Part shown: piece by piece, positions 36,939 to 47,773 of the stretch
Numbering within the stretch: the first letter of the stretch is position 1
Layout: each line of letters opens with the position of its first letter
Assembly (NCBI GenBank): GCA_037903475.1
Contig: JBAJFG010000423.1
Span: forward strand, 186,001-250,000
DNA length: 64,000 nt
DNA from: Ancylostoma caninum
Lineage: Eukaryota; Nematoda; Chromadorea; Rhabditida; Ancylostomatidae
Reading direction: 5' to 3'
Position numbers and translations under genes: made by a program
Notes under the pieces: generated by a model
What the model was told of the DNA's origin: nothing
Databases searched by the model: none
What the model saw: the letters and a program-made list of their open reading frames with translations, nothing else

Positions 36939-38440
36939 TCAGGTTGTGTACAAATGAATTACCTTTTTCGAACATCAATTTTATTTCGCTGTTTTTCTGC
37001 GTAATGTTCATCCAATGTATGCATCGTTGAACATCTTTTTGAAGCTTATCTAATGGTAGTTCGTTTTCGTATTTCTTTTTTTTTCAAGTCCCATTCTCGG
37101 CAAATTCTTGGCCGAATGTCTGAGATGCTCTCCCAGGACATATTCTTATCATGCTACTTTATGAGTTCAAGCATGGACGAAAGGAAGTGGAGGCATATGA
37201 AATTACTGTGAAAGCATGGGGTCTATATGTCGTTTAAATTCGCACTACTTAACTCCGGTTCCAGAAATTCTCATCAGGGTACCGAAGCCTTAAAGTTGAA
37301 CCAGGTCGAGGTCGGATCCGTGAACTTGGCGACAACTGTCTCAAGTCACCGGTGGAGTTGGATCTACGTTCCTAATTAGCAAAAGAAGTTCAAGCGTCAT
37401 ATTCAACCGTTACCAAGCATTTGGAAACATTTGTAGCGGTGAAGCGAGTGGATAAGTGGGTGCCCCATGAATTGAACGCTGAAAAGAGGCTCAAGCGCTA
37501 TCAAATCTTATGGGAGCTGCTTTTGTGGAGCGAGAACAAGGTTTTCCTCGAACGGGTCGTGGCCTGTGATGAGAAATGGGTCCTGTACAATAACTGCAGA
37601 CATTCCTCGCAGTGCTCAAACGAACATGAGCTCCCGAAACTTTTTCCGAAGTAGAAGCTGCACGAAAGGAATTGTTTAGTGGAATTCCGCTGGAGTTTTA
37701 CGTTATGAGTCCCTGAACCCGGGTGAATTTATCAACATGGATAACTATTGTCATCAAATCGACAAAATGCATGAAAAATAGGCGCATGCAAGGGCAGCAG
37801 TGGTTAGTAGAAAAGGTCTGATCCTATCTTGAGATAATGCCAGAAATCACGTTTCACGAAAAACGCTCCAGAAGTTGAACGGTTTTCGCGCAACTTCTAA
37901 CATTCATAACTCAGCTCAAACAATACTTTGCTAGTCAATATAAGCACCTTTGGAATCACACATTCCGACGAAAGTTCCAGGAATTCATGAATGTCCATGT
38001 GGTAGAAATCCAAACACCAGGACGCAATCAATTCGTTGAATGCATTTTCAGCCGGTCTGATTCCTGAACTCCCTGTCCTTGATGAAGTTGTCAAAAGGCT
38101 TGAAAAAATGCTAATCCGTTGGCAACAGATCTGAGGAGTGTGCCGAATGAGGCACACTCCTCAGATCTGTTGCCAACGGATTAGCATTTTTTCAAGCCTT
38201 TTGACAACTTCATCAAGGACAGGGAGTTCAGGAATCAGACCGGCTGAAAATGCATCCAACGAATTGATTGCGTCCTGGTGTTTGGATTTCTACCACATGG
38301 ACATTCATGAATTCCTGGAACTTTCGTCGGAATGTGTGATTCCAAAGGTGCTTATATTGACTAGCAAAGTATTGTTTGAGCTGAGTTATGAATGTTAGAA
38401 GTTGCGCGTCTAAAAACGCAATTTATTTGCACGATGTTAT
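36939..38440 (+). mobile_element. Decayed mariner carrying a large internal palindrome
   Basis: The transposase is readable on the plus strand. VDKWVPHELNAEKRLKRYQI is followed by LLLWSENKVFLERVVACDEKW and VLYNN (37421-37600), then DNARNHVSRKTLQKLNGF (about 37838-37886). The 3' part resumes only in the right arm of the palindrome: SDLLPTD, HFFKPFDNFIKDREFRNQTG, then, shifted, AENASNELIAS. The outer ends, TCAGGTTGTGTACAAATGAA near 36939 and the inverse TTTATTTGCACGATGTTATG near 38440, look like a diverged TIR pair, so these borders are approximate. The element is broken by stops, frameshifts and the inverted duplication. Confidence 0.75.
37887..38408. repeat. Near-perfect palindrome, 258-bp arms, 6-bp spacer
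   Basis: Left arm 37887-38144 and right arm 38151-38408 are reverse complements with a single mismatch (38040 region versus 38256 region, T against C). The spacer GAATGA is six bases. Both arms are the 3' third of a mariner transposase. The right arm is in the expected orientation and the left arm is the inverted extra copy, which replaces roughly eight codons of the gene. Confidence 0.95.
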
Positions 38441-38819
38441 GCATACAAAATATTAATCCATTATGACCCAGAAAAGGGGATCACTTGGGGCGTCCACTAT
38501 TTATATCAAGCGCTCCAATTTCAAATTATGAATGGTAGGAGTCTTGGATGTGATAGAAAGGGAATTTTAAATCGGTATAAAAAGTGGACTTGCCATGGAT
38601 GGCAGAGTAATGTGTTAGCGATGTGGATATCAAATCGGACAGGTCATATGTCTCAAATGAATAATCTGAAGTGGGAAACAAAAATCATTTTTAAAAACAA
38701 ACAATTTGAGAGACTTTTGTAGGGTGTTCTGAAAGGGAACGGGATGATCCCTGAGATTTGGATGGGGGTTGTGGATTTAGTCCAGATCACAGGAAATTTC
38801 TTTCCAAAAGAATGGATTA

Positions 38820-39203
38820 CTATAAAAAAATCACATGACAAGAGATGTCAATTATCATTAACAATACGCCCCAGAGATTGAGCTCGCTTGGTACGCTTGT
38901 GAATACGTTAGGTGGCTCAGTGACAGCAAAAGGACCGATGAATGACCTGTTTGAATAAACAAGAAAGGAAAGCAGCACATCGGACCAACTCCGCGAAAGC
39001 AAAATATTGAGATCTTTCGGACGGCGATTCAGCAAAAATGTCATCTCCGAGGTTTTTTCGGTTTTCCATTCCCCTTCATTATTCCATCCAGGATGCAGGG
39101 ATAAAAGGCATAATATTAACATCAAAAAAGCAGTAGAGAAGAATGAAGCGCATCCTGGGACACCATAACCATAAATGAAAAGCAAATCCATTATGAGGCC
39201 CAT
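38820..39203 (-). CDS. Hydrophobic 127-codon open frame, doubtful
   Basis: On the minus strand a 127-codon frame starts ATGGGCCTCATAATGG and encodes two hydrophobic segments, one near the N-terminus (LLFIYGYGVPGCASFFSTAF) and one at the C-terminus (LWGVLLMIIDISCHVIFL), with a charged middle. It could be a membrane protein or a relic exon. I see no family motif, no agreed splice sites and no coding neighbour in phase, so this is a low-confidence entry. Confidence 0.2.
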   Translation of the reverse strand: MGLIMDLLFIYGYGVPGCASFFSTAFLMLILCLLSLHPGWNNEGEWKTEKTSEMTFLLNRRPKDLNILLSRSWSDVLLSFLVYSNRSFIGPFAVTEPPNVFTSVPSELNLWGVLLMIIDISCHVIFL

Positions 39204-41518
39204 TATAGTACCGATTTGATGACGAATCCAGAAAATATGAGGAATGGCTGAAAACTACTTATGCGAGTCGCACGGGACGTACTCGACAACAGCACACATC
39301 GAGCTGTTTATCCCACCGGAAGAGGTTGGGAAGGCCACTTCGGCCCGTCTCAGAACGGGCGGCAGTTGGCTGGCTCGCCCTACAGGCATGCATCAGAAAA
39401 TTCGGTTCCAGAAAGCAGAGGCAAACACCACGATTTTCTCGAATTTCCTCTGGAAGGATGTCTCGGATTTCAATGAGAAATATGGACTTTTTCTACACAG
39501 ATGTCAACGCCCGCCGCACATGGACCGTGAGATCAGATGAAGGCATAGCTGAATCGAAGCCAAATAAGGAGTTCCTGCTCGAGTTTGAGTGAGAGGTGCG
39601 CTAAACCGCCTGCGTATGGTGGGGATGTCAGGCGTGGAATGCGCTCAGCACACAGCGCTGGACGTTGGCGACACTGACACCTGTAAGCAAACCGACCACG
39701 CTCACATTAGCGCATATGGTCCCATTGACGTGGAGATGATCCACGCTTTTTTTCTCAAGAATTCATTACATTAGCTTCGTGACCCGCGCTTTAACTTTGG
39801 AGTAGGATTATGATTGAAGGGCAGGGGTTAAATTACCCGTTCTGCAAGACCTCGCTGATTTCAGAGCCCACACATGATTGCACATAAGTTTATTTTTAAA
39901 AAGACTTCAATGATCTGCGCAGATGAAAGACACCTTCAGATAGGGCATAGGATTAATTACCCATGTTTGAAAATAGCTAAACCTCAGACTATCGAAGTGC
40001 ATTACGACGTGGTAAAAGGGCACCGGACATGACACAACTCCCTGCATATGTTCCATACGTCAAAAGGTTAGTAGCCTTTAGATTTTTCGTTGTTTTTGGG
40101 TCCTAGATGCATTATTGAAGAGTTTGGAAGTCTCATACCAGGAGGTATGATTATTCATGGATAGCAGGTATCGACAATGTCGTACTGGTAAACATGTTGA
40201 TGGGTGCCAGGTAAATGATACACTTGGGTACGTAAATGCGTGAACCATGGGTAATCCCAGCAATGCAAACGAACCCTGTATCTGTTGGTCTTTCCACTCG
40301 CCAAAGAATTCCGGGAAACTCCGTTTGTTCTCGTAAAGTGATAGGAATCCGAAGAAAATTATTTTTTCATTTGTTTATTATTTATTTCGCCCGCATGAAG
40401 TGCGACAAGTGGAGATTAGCAATTGTATTAGATATTTAGTTCTCTTCTTTCTTGATAGAGTAAGAGATCCCTCTAAATAGGAAGGAAGTATTGCGGGTGG
40501 ATCTCGTGAAATGTACTTGAACAAAACATGTTCCAATCCAAAAATTCCCACCCCTCACCTATTTCCCTATTTGGGAACAGGTTTAGCTGCACCACATTTA
40601 GCAACGAAAAAAGACGCTAAAGTGCAGCGGAATGGTATTTTTCGAACGCTTCAACAATGAGCCAACGTTAGAACAAGAACAGGGTGAAACGATGGGCTCC
40701 TAATTGTTCTACTCAACACTTTGCCTGCAGTCAAGTTAGGCTACCGCTGTGGATTATGACTTGAAATATGGCTGCATTTTGCCGTCGCGACGAGACGATT
40801 TCGTTGAGGATATGGGCAAGTAATTTGTGTTATTTACTTCATCCTCCTCCAGTTTTGATCCTCGAACTAGTAAATCTTTAGCATTATTTCGCAGGCGTGA
40901 ACTAGGTATCGAAATGCCGACATCGAGTCAGTCAAATACCTCAACCTTTCGTTCTTTTCTCCTGAGTAGTCGATACCACATGCATATTTGTAGATCTCAT
41001 CGACACATTTTTCTTAATATTAGAGTTTGCACTGATTCTGAAATTCGGTTCATTCTAACAGCGAATATTCCAGAATCGGGTCCAGTCCGTCAACACAAAT
41101 GTCTTCTACAGATTACTCCTCATGAACGTTTATTCTCGGACCTTTTTTGGGTGTTTGCACTGTTTGAAGTTTTCGAGGGCCTTCCTTGCTGTATGGTGAC
41201 TATAATGGTAATGCATATAACGCAACCTCTTGAATCTCCCTCCTCCTAATGGATGTGTTATTCACTACGTGCAGTATATGTAGTAGCTCACATTTGTGAA
41301 GTACAACCTATTTCACTTTCCACAACCAAACTGCTAAGGATGGTGCAACTCCTATATAGTGCTTCACGAGTCCAGAAACTAAATGAAAACGATTCGCGCA
41401 TTCTTTTTTCCCCTGCGTTAGTGAAACAAAGCAAAAGCGATTCAAAATTCTAACAAGATAAAAAGGCAAAAGAGCAGGAGCAGTAAAAGTAAGAGTAACA
41501 GCAGTAAGAGTAAGAGTA
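39204..41518. other. Intergenic; three overlapping open frames near 39.3 kb
   Basis: Between 39326 and 39476 all three plus-strand frames are open (39244-39540, 39261-39476, 39326-39592). A possible donor, GA|GTGAGAGG, lies at 39588-39589. No domain is recognised. The segment 40195-40290 is a copy of the dispersed GGGTAA repeat found in the receptor introns. The remainder shows nothing. Confidence 0.35.
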
Positions 41519-41574
41519 ACACGCATTCCTCTCGCTTTTTCCACTTCTGTGGAAAAAGCGAGAGGAATGCGTGT
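41519..41574. repeat. Perfect 26-bp-arm hairpin with 4-nt loop
   Basis: ACACGCATTCCTCTCGCTTT...(41519-41544) and its exact complement (41549-41574) are separated by TTCT. It is preceded by a purine-rich tandem tract with AGTAAGAGTAACAGC-type units (41483-41518). Confidence 0.92.
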
Positions 41575-42584
41575 GGAAATTTACAGAACGGCTGAACAAG
41601 AAAATTTTGTTCTCCCTTACAAAAATCGAAACAAAAAGAGGACTAACATATCAGAGAGTAGGGAAAAGTGCACTCTTACACTGTATGCAGAGCATTATCG
41701 CTAGTGAGCAGGATATCACAACGAACTCTTTCAACAAAACAAACAGATCTGGTCCTTTCGACTTTTTACTTTCACCATCTTTCCAGTCTGAGTGGGAGTA
41801 AAGATCTAGATTCCAAACATTCCACCCCGAAGCTTTGCACAGCTGTTCTTTGATTGGTTTTTCCCTTTCTTCAGGTTGTAGTTATGTCATCAAGGAAGTA
41901 GGGTCGTTTACGATGAAATTCTGTAATTTGCAAACTCAATTCTTTCGAGCTTTGCAGCAGGTAGCAGAAAAGATGTGAAACCTGCAAGTTTTTGTAACTT
42001 CTTTTTGTTCTATGTGTTTAGTTTCGACTACGAAAAAGAAGAGGACATTTCTATACACAGGTATGTATATGCACAAGCTTTCGTAATGCAGCTTTCGTAA
42101 ATCACGATCACTAACCAATCACGGAATTTCGTTCCACACACGCGTGACACACGGACTAAACGCTTTATTATATTAGGTTGAGTCGAAAGTTCTCGGACAA
42201 ATTGGTAGTGATGATTTCTAGAGATCACAACTCAGCGAAGAGCTAACGAAAATGAACATGTTGATTATATTTTGGTAGAGTATAAAATTCTCTTCAAAGT
42301 TCAAATTATCAAGTGTACCGATCTAGTTCCTTTCCTGCCACCATACCGCGTAAGCTGGCACCACTCCACCTCCGCAACGTCGTACTTTTTCTCCATCTAT
42401 CTGGTCGAGAACCGGCGGATATCGATAGGACTAGAAACGACATTCCGAAGTTTGCGTCGGACGACCATTCCACTGAAGATGAATACCGTCCAAGACGCCC
42501 GATGGAGTTGGATTTGAACTTGCTGCGGAGACAGGTGGAAGCCGATTCGACTCGAATCACTCGCGAGCTGGCGGTTGCTCTTAA

Positions 42585-45235
42585 AGGCAGTGTCCAGGCA
42601 AAACCTCTGAGCTAGGGTGCTCATTAGATTATGATAGCGGATCGACTCCATAGGCAACTGCCAAAGTTTCAGCGAAAAAGTCGCAGAAATAAGCCAGATA
42701 TCCGCCTTAGACCCAGTACCCAAACCCATCTCCAGTGCCCAGCCCGCCCACCCGGCGTCTGCCATTTCGCGCGTGGAATTCGTGTAACGTGGAGCATCGT
42801 TGGAAAATATCGGACTGATTGTGGCGGCGTTTCTCAGAAGAAGTTAAAGTGGTAGAAATCACAGAATCCACAACAGGAGATTTCGATTACAGTAATCCGC
42901 GCCCTTTAAATTGCAGTCGGAGCGCGGCATCGTCACTGCATAGAGAAGTTCGTATTTGCAACCTGTAGAATTGTGGATTCCGTCAGTGACTAAGTTTGTT
43001 TCGTGAATAAATATTCACTAATACTGAAATAGATAGGTTTTTGAATAGGTTTCTGCGTTTCAGGGATGCGGGGCATGACCCTTTGCTCGTTTTCTTTTTC
43101 AGTATGTTTCGATACAGTTCCAGGACATCTATAAACTGTTTGGAAATACTCATCATTCAGTAATCACCAGGTTAAGCAATCTCAGTGAATTTCTCCACCT
43201 GCACGTATGTCCTTTTTTCTGTAGGTTCACTGTATGCGTGCTATAATTTTCTCATTTCTTCTCGAATACGAAACTGGATCAACCCTAGAACCAGCCCTAA
43301 ACTCAGTCTAGTTCACCAATAAGCGTGTTTCGATTTTGATTGAAAAATAGTGACACTGCTTTGCGTGCTTCAGGAGATGGATGATAGACGTGCCGGACGT
43401 CCTTCTCGCATAGTGGCTATTCTTCACAAAGTACGCCGGTCGTGTTAAAAGTGTTCGTTGCCCATCTTTCTGAAATCACTCCTTCCGCTTGTTTCCTCCC
43501 TGTTTCGTCGTGCTCCTCCCTCAGATGCCTTAGAAGATTTGAGCAAAGATTTGATTAACTAGAAAATTCCTTTTGAAGGGAAGCGCACTGCCTATAGGGC
43601 ACTGCAAAACTGTGTTTAAATTGAGCGATTCTGAAGTGGGTGAAGCACACTTGTTAACGAAACACTGCTAGCACATTGAGCGACGCTAACCGGTTAACTT
43701 CTTATGGTGGAATCATGCCGAACAGCTTGAAACGAAGCCAGTGCAAAACTGTGCTCTTTGAAATAACGGGAAGACCACTATCAGAGTTCACCTGAGCTGT
43801 TGACCATCTGAACACATCGCGACGTCCACAACGTGGGAAACTGCATAATCAAACTGTGACTCTCCGAAATGTGTCCGAACCAGTCAGGCGTAGTAGCTCA
43901 TGACGAACGCAGAGCAGATGAGACATTCAGTTCAATCTCTTTTCTATGCATAAGTTATAGGAAAAGGCATGAATTATTTGCACAACATGATAGCTCAGAA
44001 GTCAGATCTGATAAACGAGTAGTTTATTAGTCGTTCCTTGGAAATCGCCATTGGGAACTAAACAGCACTTGACAGAAGTCGTTGTCGTCAAGTAATTCGT
44101 CAAGCTTCTCTGTGCGAACCAAAATAGATATCTTTTAACAGTTTCTAGCTTTGAATATCCTTATTTGGCTCCATTATGTGGCTCATTTCTCAATTCAATG
44201 CGACTATAATTCTTTCACAAGAACTGTGCATGCCCATTTCATCAGAAAAGCTAGTTGTGGAGAGGTCGGGGAAAGAACAGCGAATAGTATACCGAACTTA
44301 CAGGTTTAGCCGAAAAAAGTAAGCAATAAGCACAAATACTCAACTGTCATCGAGCTTGAGTCGAAAATGAGTTAAGAGTAATGTTCGACATTCTTAAAAC
44401 GCACAAACCTATTCAAAGCCCACTTGTTTGAGTACATTATCCACAAAGTAGTGAACATTTATCCACAAAGCGTAGCTTAATCGCTCATGAAATATGCAGT
44501 TCTACGGTTGCAGACACGCGACGATGCCGCGCTCCCATTCCAATTTAAAGGGCGCGGATTACTGTAACCGAAATCTCCGGTTGTGGATTCTGTGATTTCT
44601 ACCACTTTAACTTCTTCTGCGTTTCTCTACTGTGGTTGTTTCATCTCCGTGTATGCATCTCAAGTTCGCGTATGTGTTCTAAACATGCAGGTACTGTTGC
44701 TCAACACTCCAGTTCTTCGTTTCAGATAATCCTGGATCTACGGTTTACGGGTCTGTACTTGGGGGAAGGTTCCACGATCACATTACGGAGGTGGTTATTC
44801 ACATACTGTAGATCGGGCAGCGAAATATTTTGATAATCAATCTCGACCTTCACATCAATTAGTTACCATAATACCAAAAAACGGCGAAGAAGAACAACTT
44901 ATTTTGTGAAAAAGATTGCCGACAATAGCAATAATCAAAATAAACCTCTTCTTGTTAAATCTGCTCAAAAAGTTCTATACCAGTGATACGAACCCCTGAA
45001 GGAAAACAAACTGACTTGTTGAAGCTAAAACTGAGGCAGCGAACGGGCGCTATCGATCGATGAAAATTTTCTCTGCGCTCTCTCTGACGAGAGAGAGGGC
45101 CGTCGGACATCTCGTCCGAATCAGTTAAGAGGGGTCTCGGAAAAGGGTTTTCCCGAGGGTTTTTTGAACACGAAGCCAAACTGGCCTAGGAATCACAGAA
45201 ATCGAATACTCGAAAATTTTACCTAGACACTGCCT
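42585..45235. mobile_element. TTAA-flanked inverted-repeat element X inside the mariner
   Basis: Left end AGGCAGTGTCCAGGCAAAAC and right end (read inward on the other strand) AGGCAGTGTCTAGGTAAAAT are inverted repeats. TTAA sits outside both (42581-42584 and 45236-45239), as for piggyBac-type targets. Without the nested Mutator-like element it is about 860 bp. No transposase motif is readable. Open frames here, such as 42631-42855, are not supported as genes. Confidence 0.7.
42836..44618. mobile_element. Mutator-like (MULE) non-autonomous element
   Basis: It has long terminal inverted repeats of about 100 bp (42836-42937 and 44518-44618, starting AGAAGAAGTTAAAGTGGTAG) and an exact 9-bp target duplication GCGTTTCTC (42827-42835 and 44619-44627). 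Long TIRs plus a 9-bp duplication are the Mutator signature. The 1.58-kb interior shows no transposase motif. It is inserted in element X and is therefore younger than X. Confidence 0.8.
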
Positions 45236-45239
45236 TTAA

Positions 45240-45699
45240 AGGCAGCAGGAGCTGAAATCCTCGACTCCGAGCTGAGCTGTGAGTGATGAAGTACAGACTC
45301 AGCACATCATAAATGTGAAACGAACACAGACAATTATGGCTTACCTGCAGAGAAAATGAACATTCGTCGCGAACACGCCTGGCCGTGTTCGCGCGCGGAC
45401 GAGTTTTCCCCGACGCAAAAAGCCATTGCGGTGCGTGGTTTGGCGCAAAGGGAAAACGAAATGCATTCAATTCACAGGGTTTCATGGCTGACTCGGCCAA
45501 AACCACGCGCCGCAATGGCTTTCGCGCCGGGAAAACTCGTCCGCGCACGAACGCGGCCAGGAGTGTTCGCGACGAATGTTCATTTTCTCTGCAGGTAAGC
45601 CATTATTGTCTGTGTTCGTTCCACATTTACGATGTGCCGAGTCTGTACTTCACCAGCCGCAGCTCAACTCAGAGTCGAGAATTTCAGCTCCTGCTGCCT
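45240..45699. mobile_element. TTAA-flanked palindromic MITE Y inside the mariner
   Basis: A 460-bp fold-back element. The left arm starts AGGCAGCAGGAGCTGAAAT and the right arm is its inverse; TTAA lies at 45236-45239 and 45700-45703. The arms are nearly palindromic through the middle, including GAAAATGAACATTCGTCGCG and GTGTTCGCG blocks. Both strands therefore carry similar open frames (45548-45219 minus, 45385-45813 plus), which are by-products of the palindrome and not genes. It shares the TTAA+AGGCAG terminus with adjoining element X. Confidence 0.8.
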
Positions 45700-46510
45700 T
45701 TAAGGCGAGTCGAGCCACAGTGTTCGGGGATTGAAGTCAGTTGGCGAGGTGCGAAAACTCGGTTGATGGGTACGACATGCTCAGACGCAGCACGACATGG
45801 ACCGCCGTGGTGATACAGCACTTTCTCTCCTCACGCTCGAGCGCACCCACACGTAGCTTGAGCACCTTGTCACCGGGAAAAGTGAAGAAATGGATTCTTC
45901 AATGTAACGTTCACCGGCGTTCCCAATGGGTTGACAAAGGGGCGGATGCAGAAGACGTTCCAAAAACCAATGTACACTCCAAAAAGGCTATGCACTGCAT
46001 CTGGTGGAGCGTACACGGCGTCGAGTACTGGGAGTTGCTCGCTCCACAGTAACCGCGGAAGTCTACACTAAGCAACTGAGGAATCTGAAGGCGAATCTCG
46101 AAAATGCGCGCCCGCGGCAGCACGAAGTCTACTTAGAGTACGACAACGCTCGGCCGCATTTTGCAGGGACGACCAAGGCCAAACTGATGAGCTTCGACTG
46201 GACCATTTTATCACACCCCGTATTCCCAAGACCTGGCTCCCTCGGATTACCACCTTTTTCCCCATCTGCAACGCCATCTGGACGGTCAAGAACTCCAAAC
46301 CCGCAACGACATCAAAAAGTCACTCGAGCACTTCTTTAAGGAATAGTCCCCAGCGTTCTGGAGCAAGGGCACCTACGACCTGCCTAAACTTTGGCAGAAG
46401 ACCATCAATGTCAATGGGGCATGCTTCAAACGATTCACGGTTGTCATTAGAAAATTGGAGAGAAGATAAGAATGTTGTCAATTTTTCCGAGAACTTTCGA
46501 CTCAACCTAA

Positions 46511-47773
46511 TAAATGATGATGGGTTATTTGGCTGCTATGTCGACTGCATCAGACCTACTGCGTTTATTAAGATTTCTTCTTATCTTACGACGCTTCACG
46601 ACGCTTTAAAAAGTTTTGTGATCATTCTAGACTCTGTCGGTCACTTGAAAAGGAAACATTCCGGAACACAATATGCCAGAAAGTAGACCCCAGAGTCGGA
46701 ATGGGTGCAACCGCGGACCACTCATAGCAACTTGATTTTGTATGTGGAAGTGAGGATCCAAAGATAATGAGTGAACACAAATAACATCGAGAAGGACGCA
46801 GCAACCCAAGAAAAAATTGGGAGTGCAGACACTGGCCTGCTGGCACCATAATTTCGGCCCTTCTTGAGGTAATTGTCTTGGATGCACTGCCATAGTGAGC
46901 CATCGAGAAGTCTGGAACTAGTGGTTCACTTCGAACCATCCGTGAAGAATGCAGATGTTGGTATGATTTGGCAATTCACAAAAGGAATTCGTGGTAAAGA
47001 CCTAATGGATTCTTATGGCACCTTGTTGCTCCCAATGGCGAACAGAGGCGAGAGAGGGGAAGGGGGTGAAGAAATGCTAGGCTCTTCAATACTTTGAAGA
47101 AGGACAAACTGCGTCCTTTACTGTGACCCGATGGCGACGCTACAACATGTGTGACGCGACGAGTTCCGCAGTCTACACTCTTTTTTCTTTCTCTATTTTT
47201 CTCTATTTTCTATGTGGCCTGGTTTAGAACCCATGATATGGTTTCAAACTGGAAAACATGGAAAATACAGAAACTCTTCAAGCTGTTGAACTCTCCCCAA
47301 GAACAATCCAATCAAATAGTGTCATTGCGACTGAAGATATTTTGAAGGAAATCACTCGAAAATAAAGCTGTTAGTGTTTAGAAAATTTTTGTTTGGAAGC
47401 CAAAACAAACTGGCTCAGTCTAGAGAACGCAACAAGAACGTCGACAGTGCTGTGGTAACTGACCTTAAAGTGCACCGCTCGGCAACGACAATTAAAAGAA
47501 GAATCCTAATGTGGGAACCTGGACGCGCGCCTGGCACGCTTACTCAAGTACATGCCCTAAATTTTAGTTATGGCATGAGCACACTGCTTGTGAAAAAGGT
47601 TGGAATCTGTTCGAACAAAGAGAAGAGCTGGTTGCTTGTGGTGGGACTACTTTCAGCTGAGTGGGACACTGCATCAGTGGTGCAGTTCGGGATGTCTTGA
47701 TGCACTTACCCCTTCCAATCAAAAATGTGAGTACTTCGTCTGAGAGACTCAATTTAGTCAGCGATGGTAAGTA
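46511..47773. other. Intergenic, nothing recognised
   Basis: Open frames such as 47374-47700 (plus, 108 codons) lack any family motif or consistent splice context. Confidence 0.4.

Larger units (their letters stand above)
42173..46510 (+). mobile_element. Mariner element split by nested transposons
   Basis: Ends TTAGGTTGAGTCGAAAGTTC and the matching inverse at 46510 lie inside TA duplications (42171-42172, 46511-46512). Removing the inserts 42585-45703 leaves 1219 bp, a normal mariner length. The plus-strand transposase is readable on both sides of the insert. Left of it are RPRRPMELDLNLLRRQVEAD and RITRELAVAL; right of it, in the same frame, are SRATV, then KVKKWILQCN.HRRSQWVDKG, YWELLAPQ, VTAEVYTKQLRNLKANL, LEYDNARPHFAGTTKAKL and an SLEHFFK end in another frame. 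EYDNARPH is the second catalytic Asp block of the DD34D class. Stops and frameshifts show it is dead. Confidence 0.9.

Noticed and set aside
37897..38398. Pair of nearly identical 86-residue proteins on opposite strands
   Set aside because: Explained by the 258-bp inverted duplication of mariner transposase sequence.
39950..39975. Sequence resembling the nematode SL1 spliced leader (GGATTAATTACCCATGTTTG)
   Set aside because: It lacks the GU donor context, the Sm-binding site and the stem-loops of an SL RNA gene downstream, and the TTACCC motif belongs to a dispersed repeat family.
45219..45813. Two arginine-rich proteins on opposite strands sharing sequence
   Set aside because: They are the two arms of a palindromic TTAA-flanked MITE.
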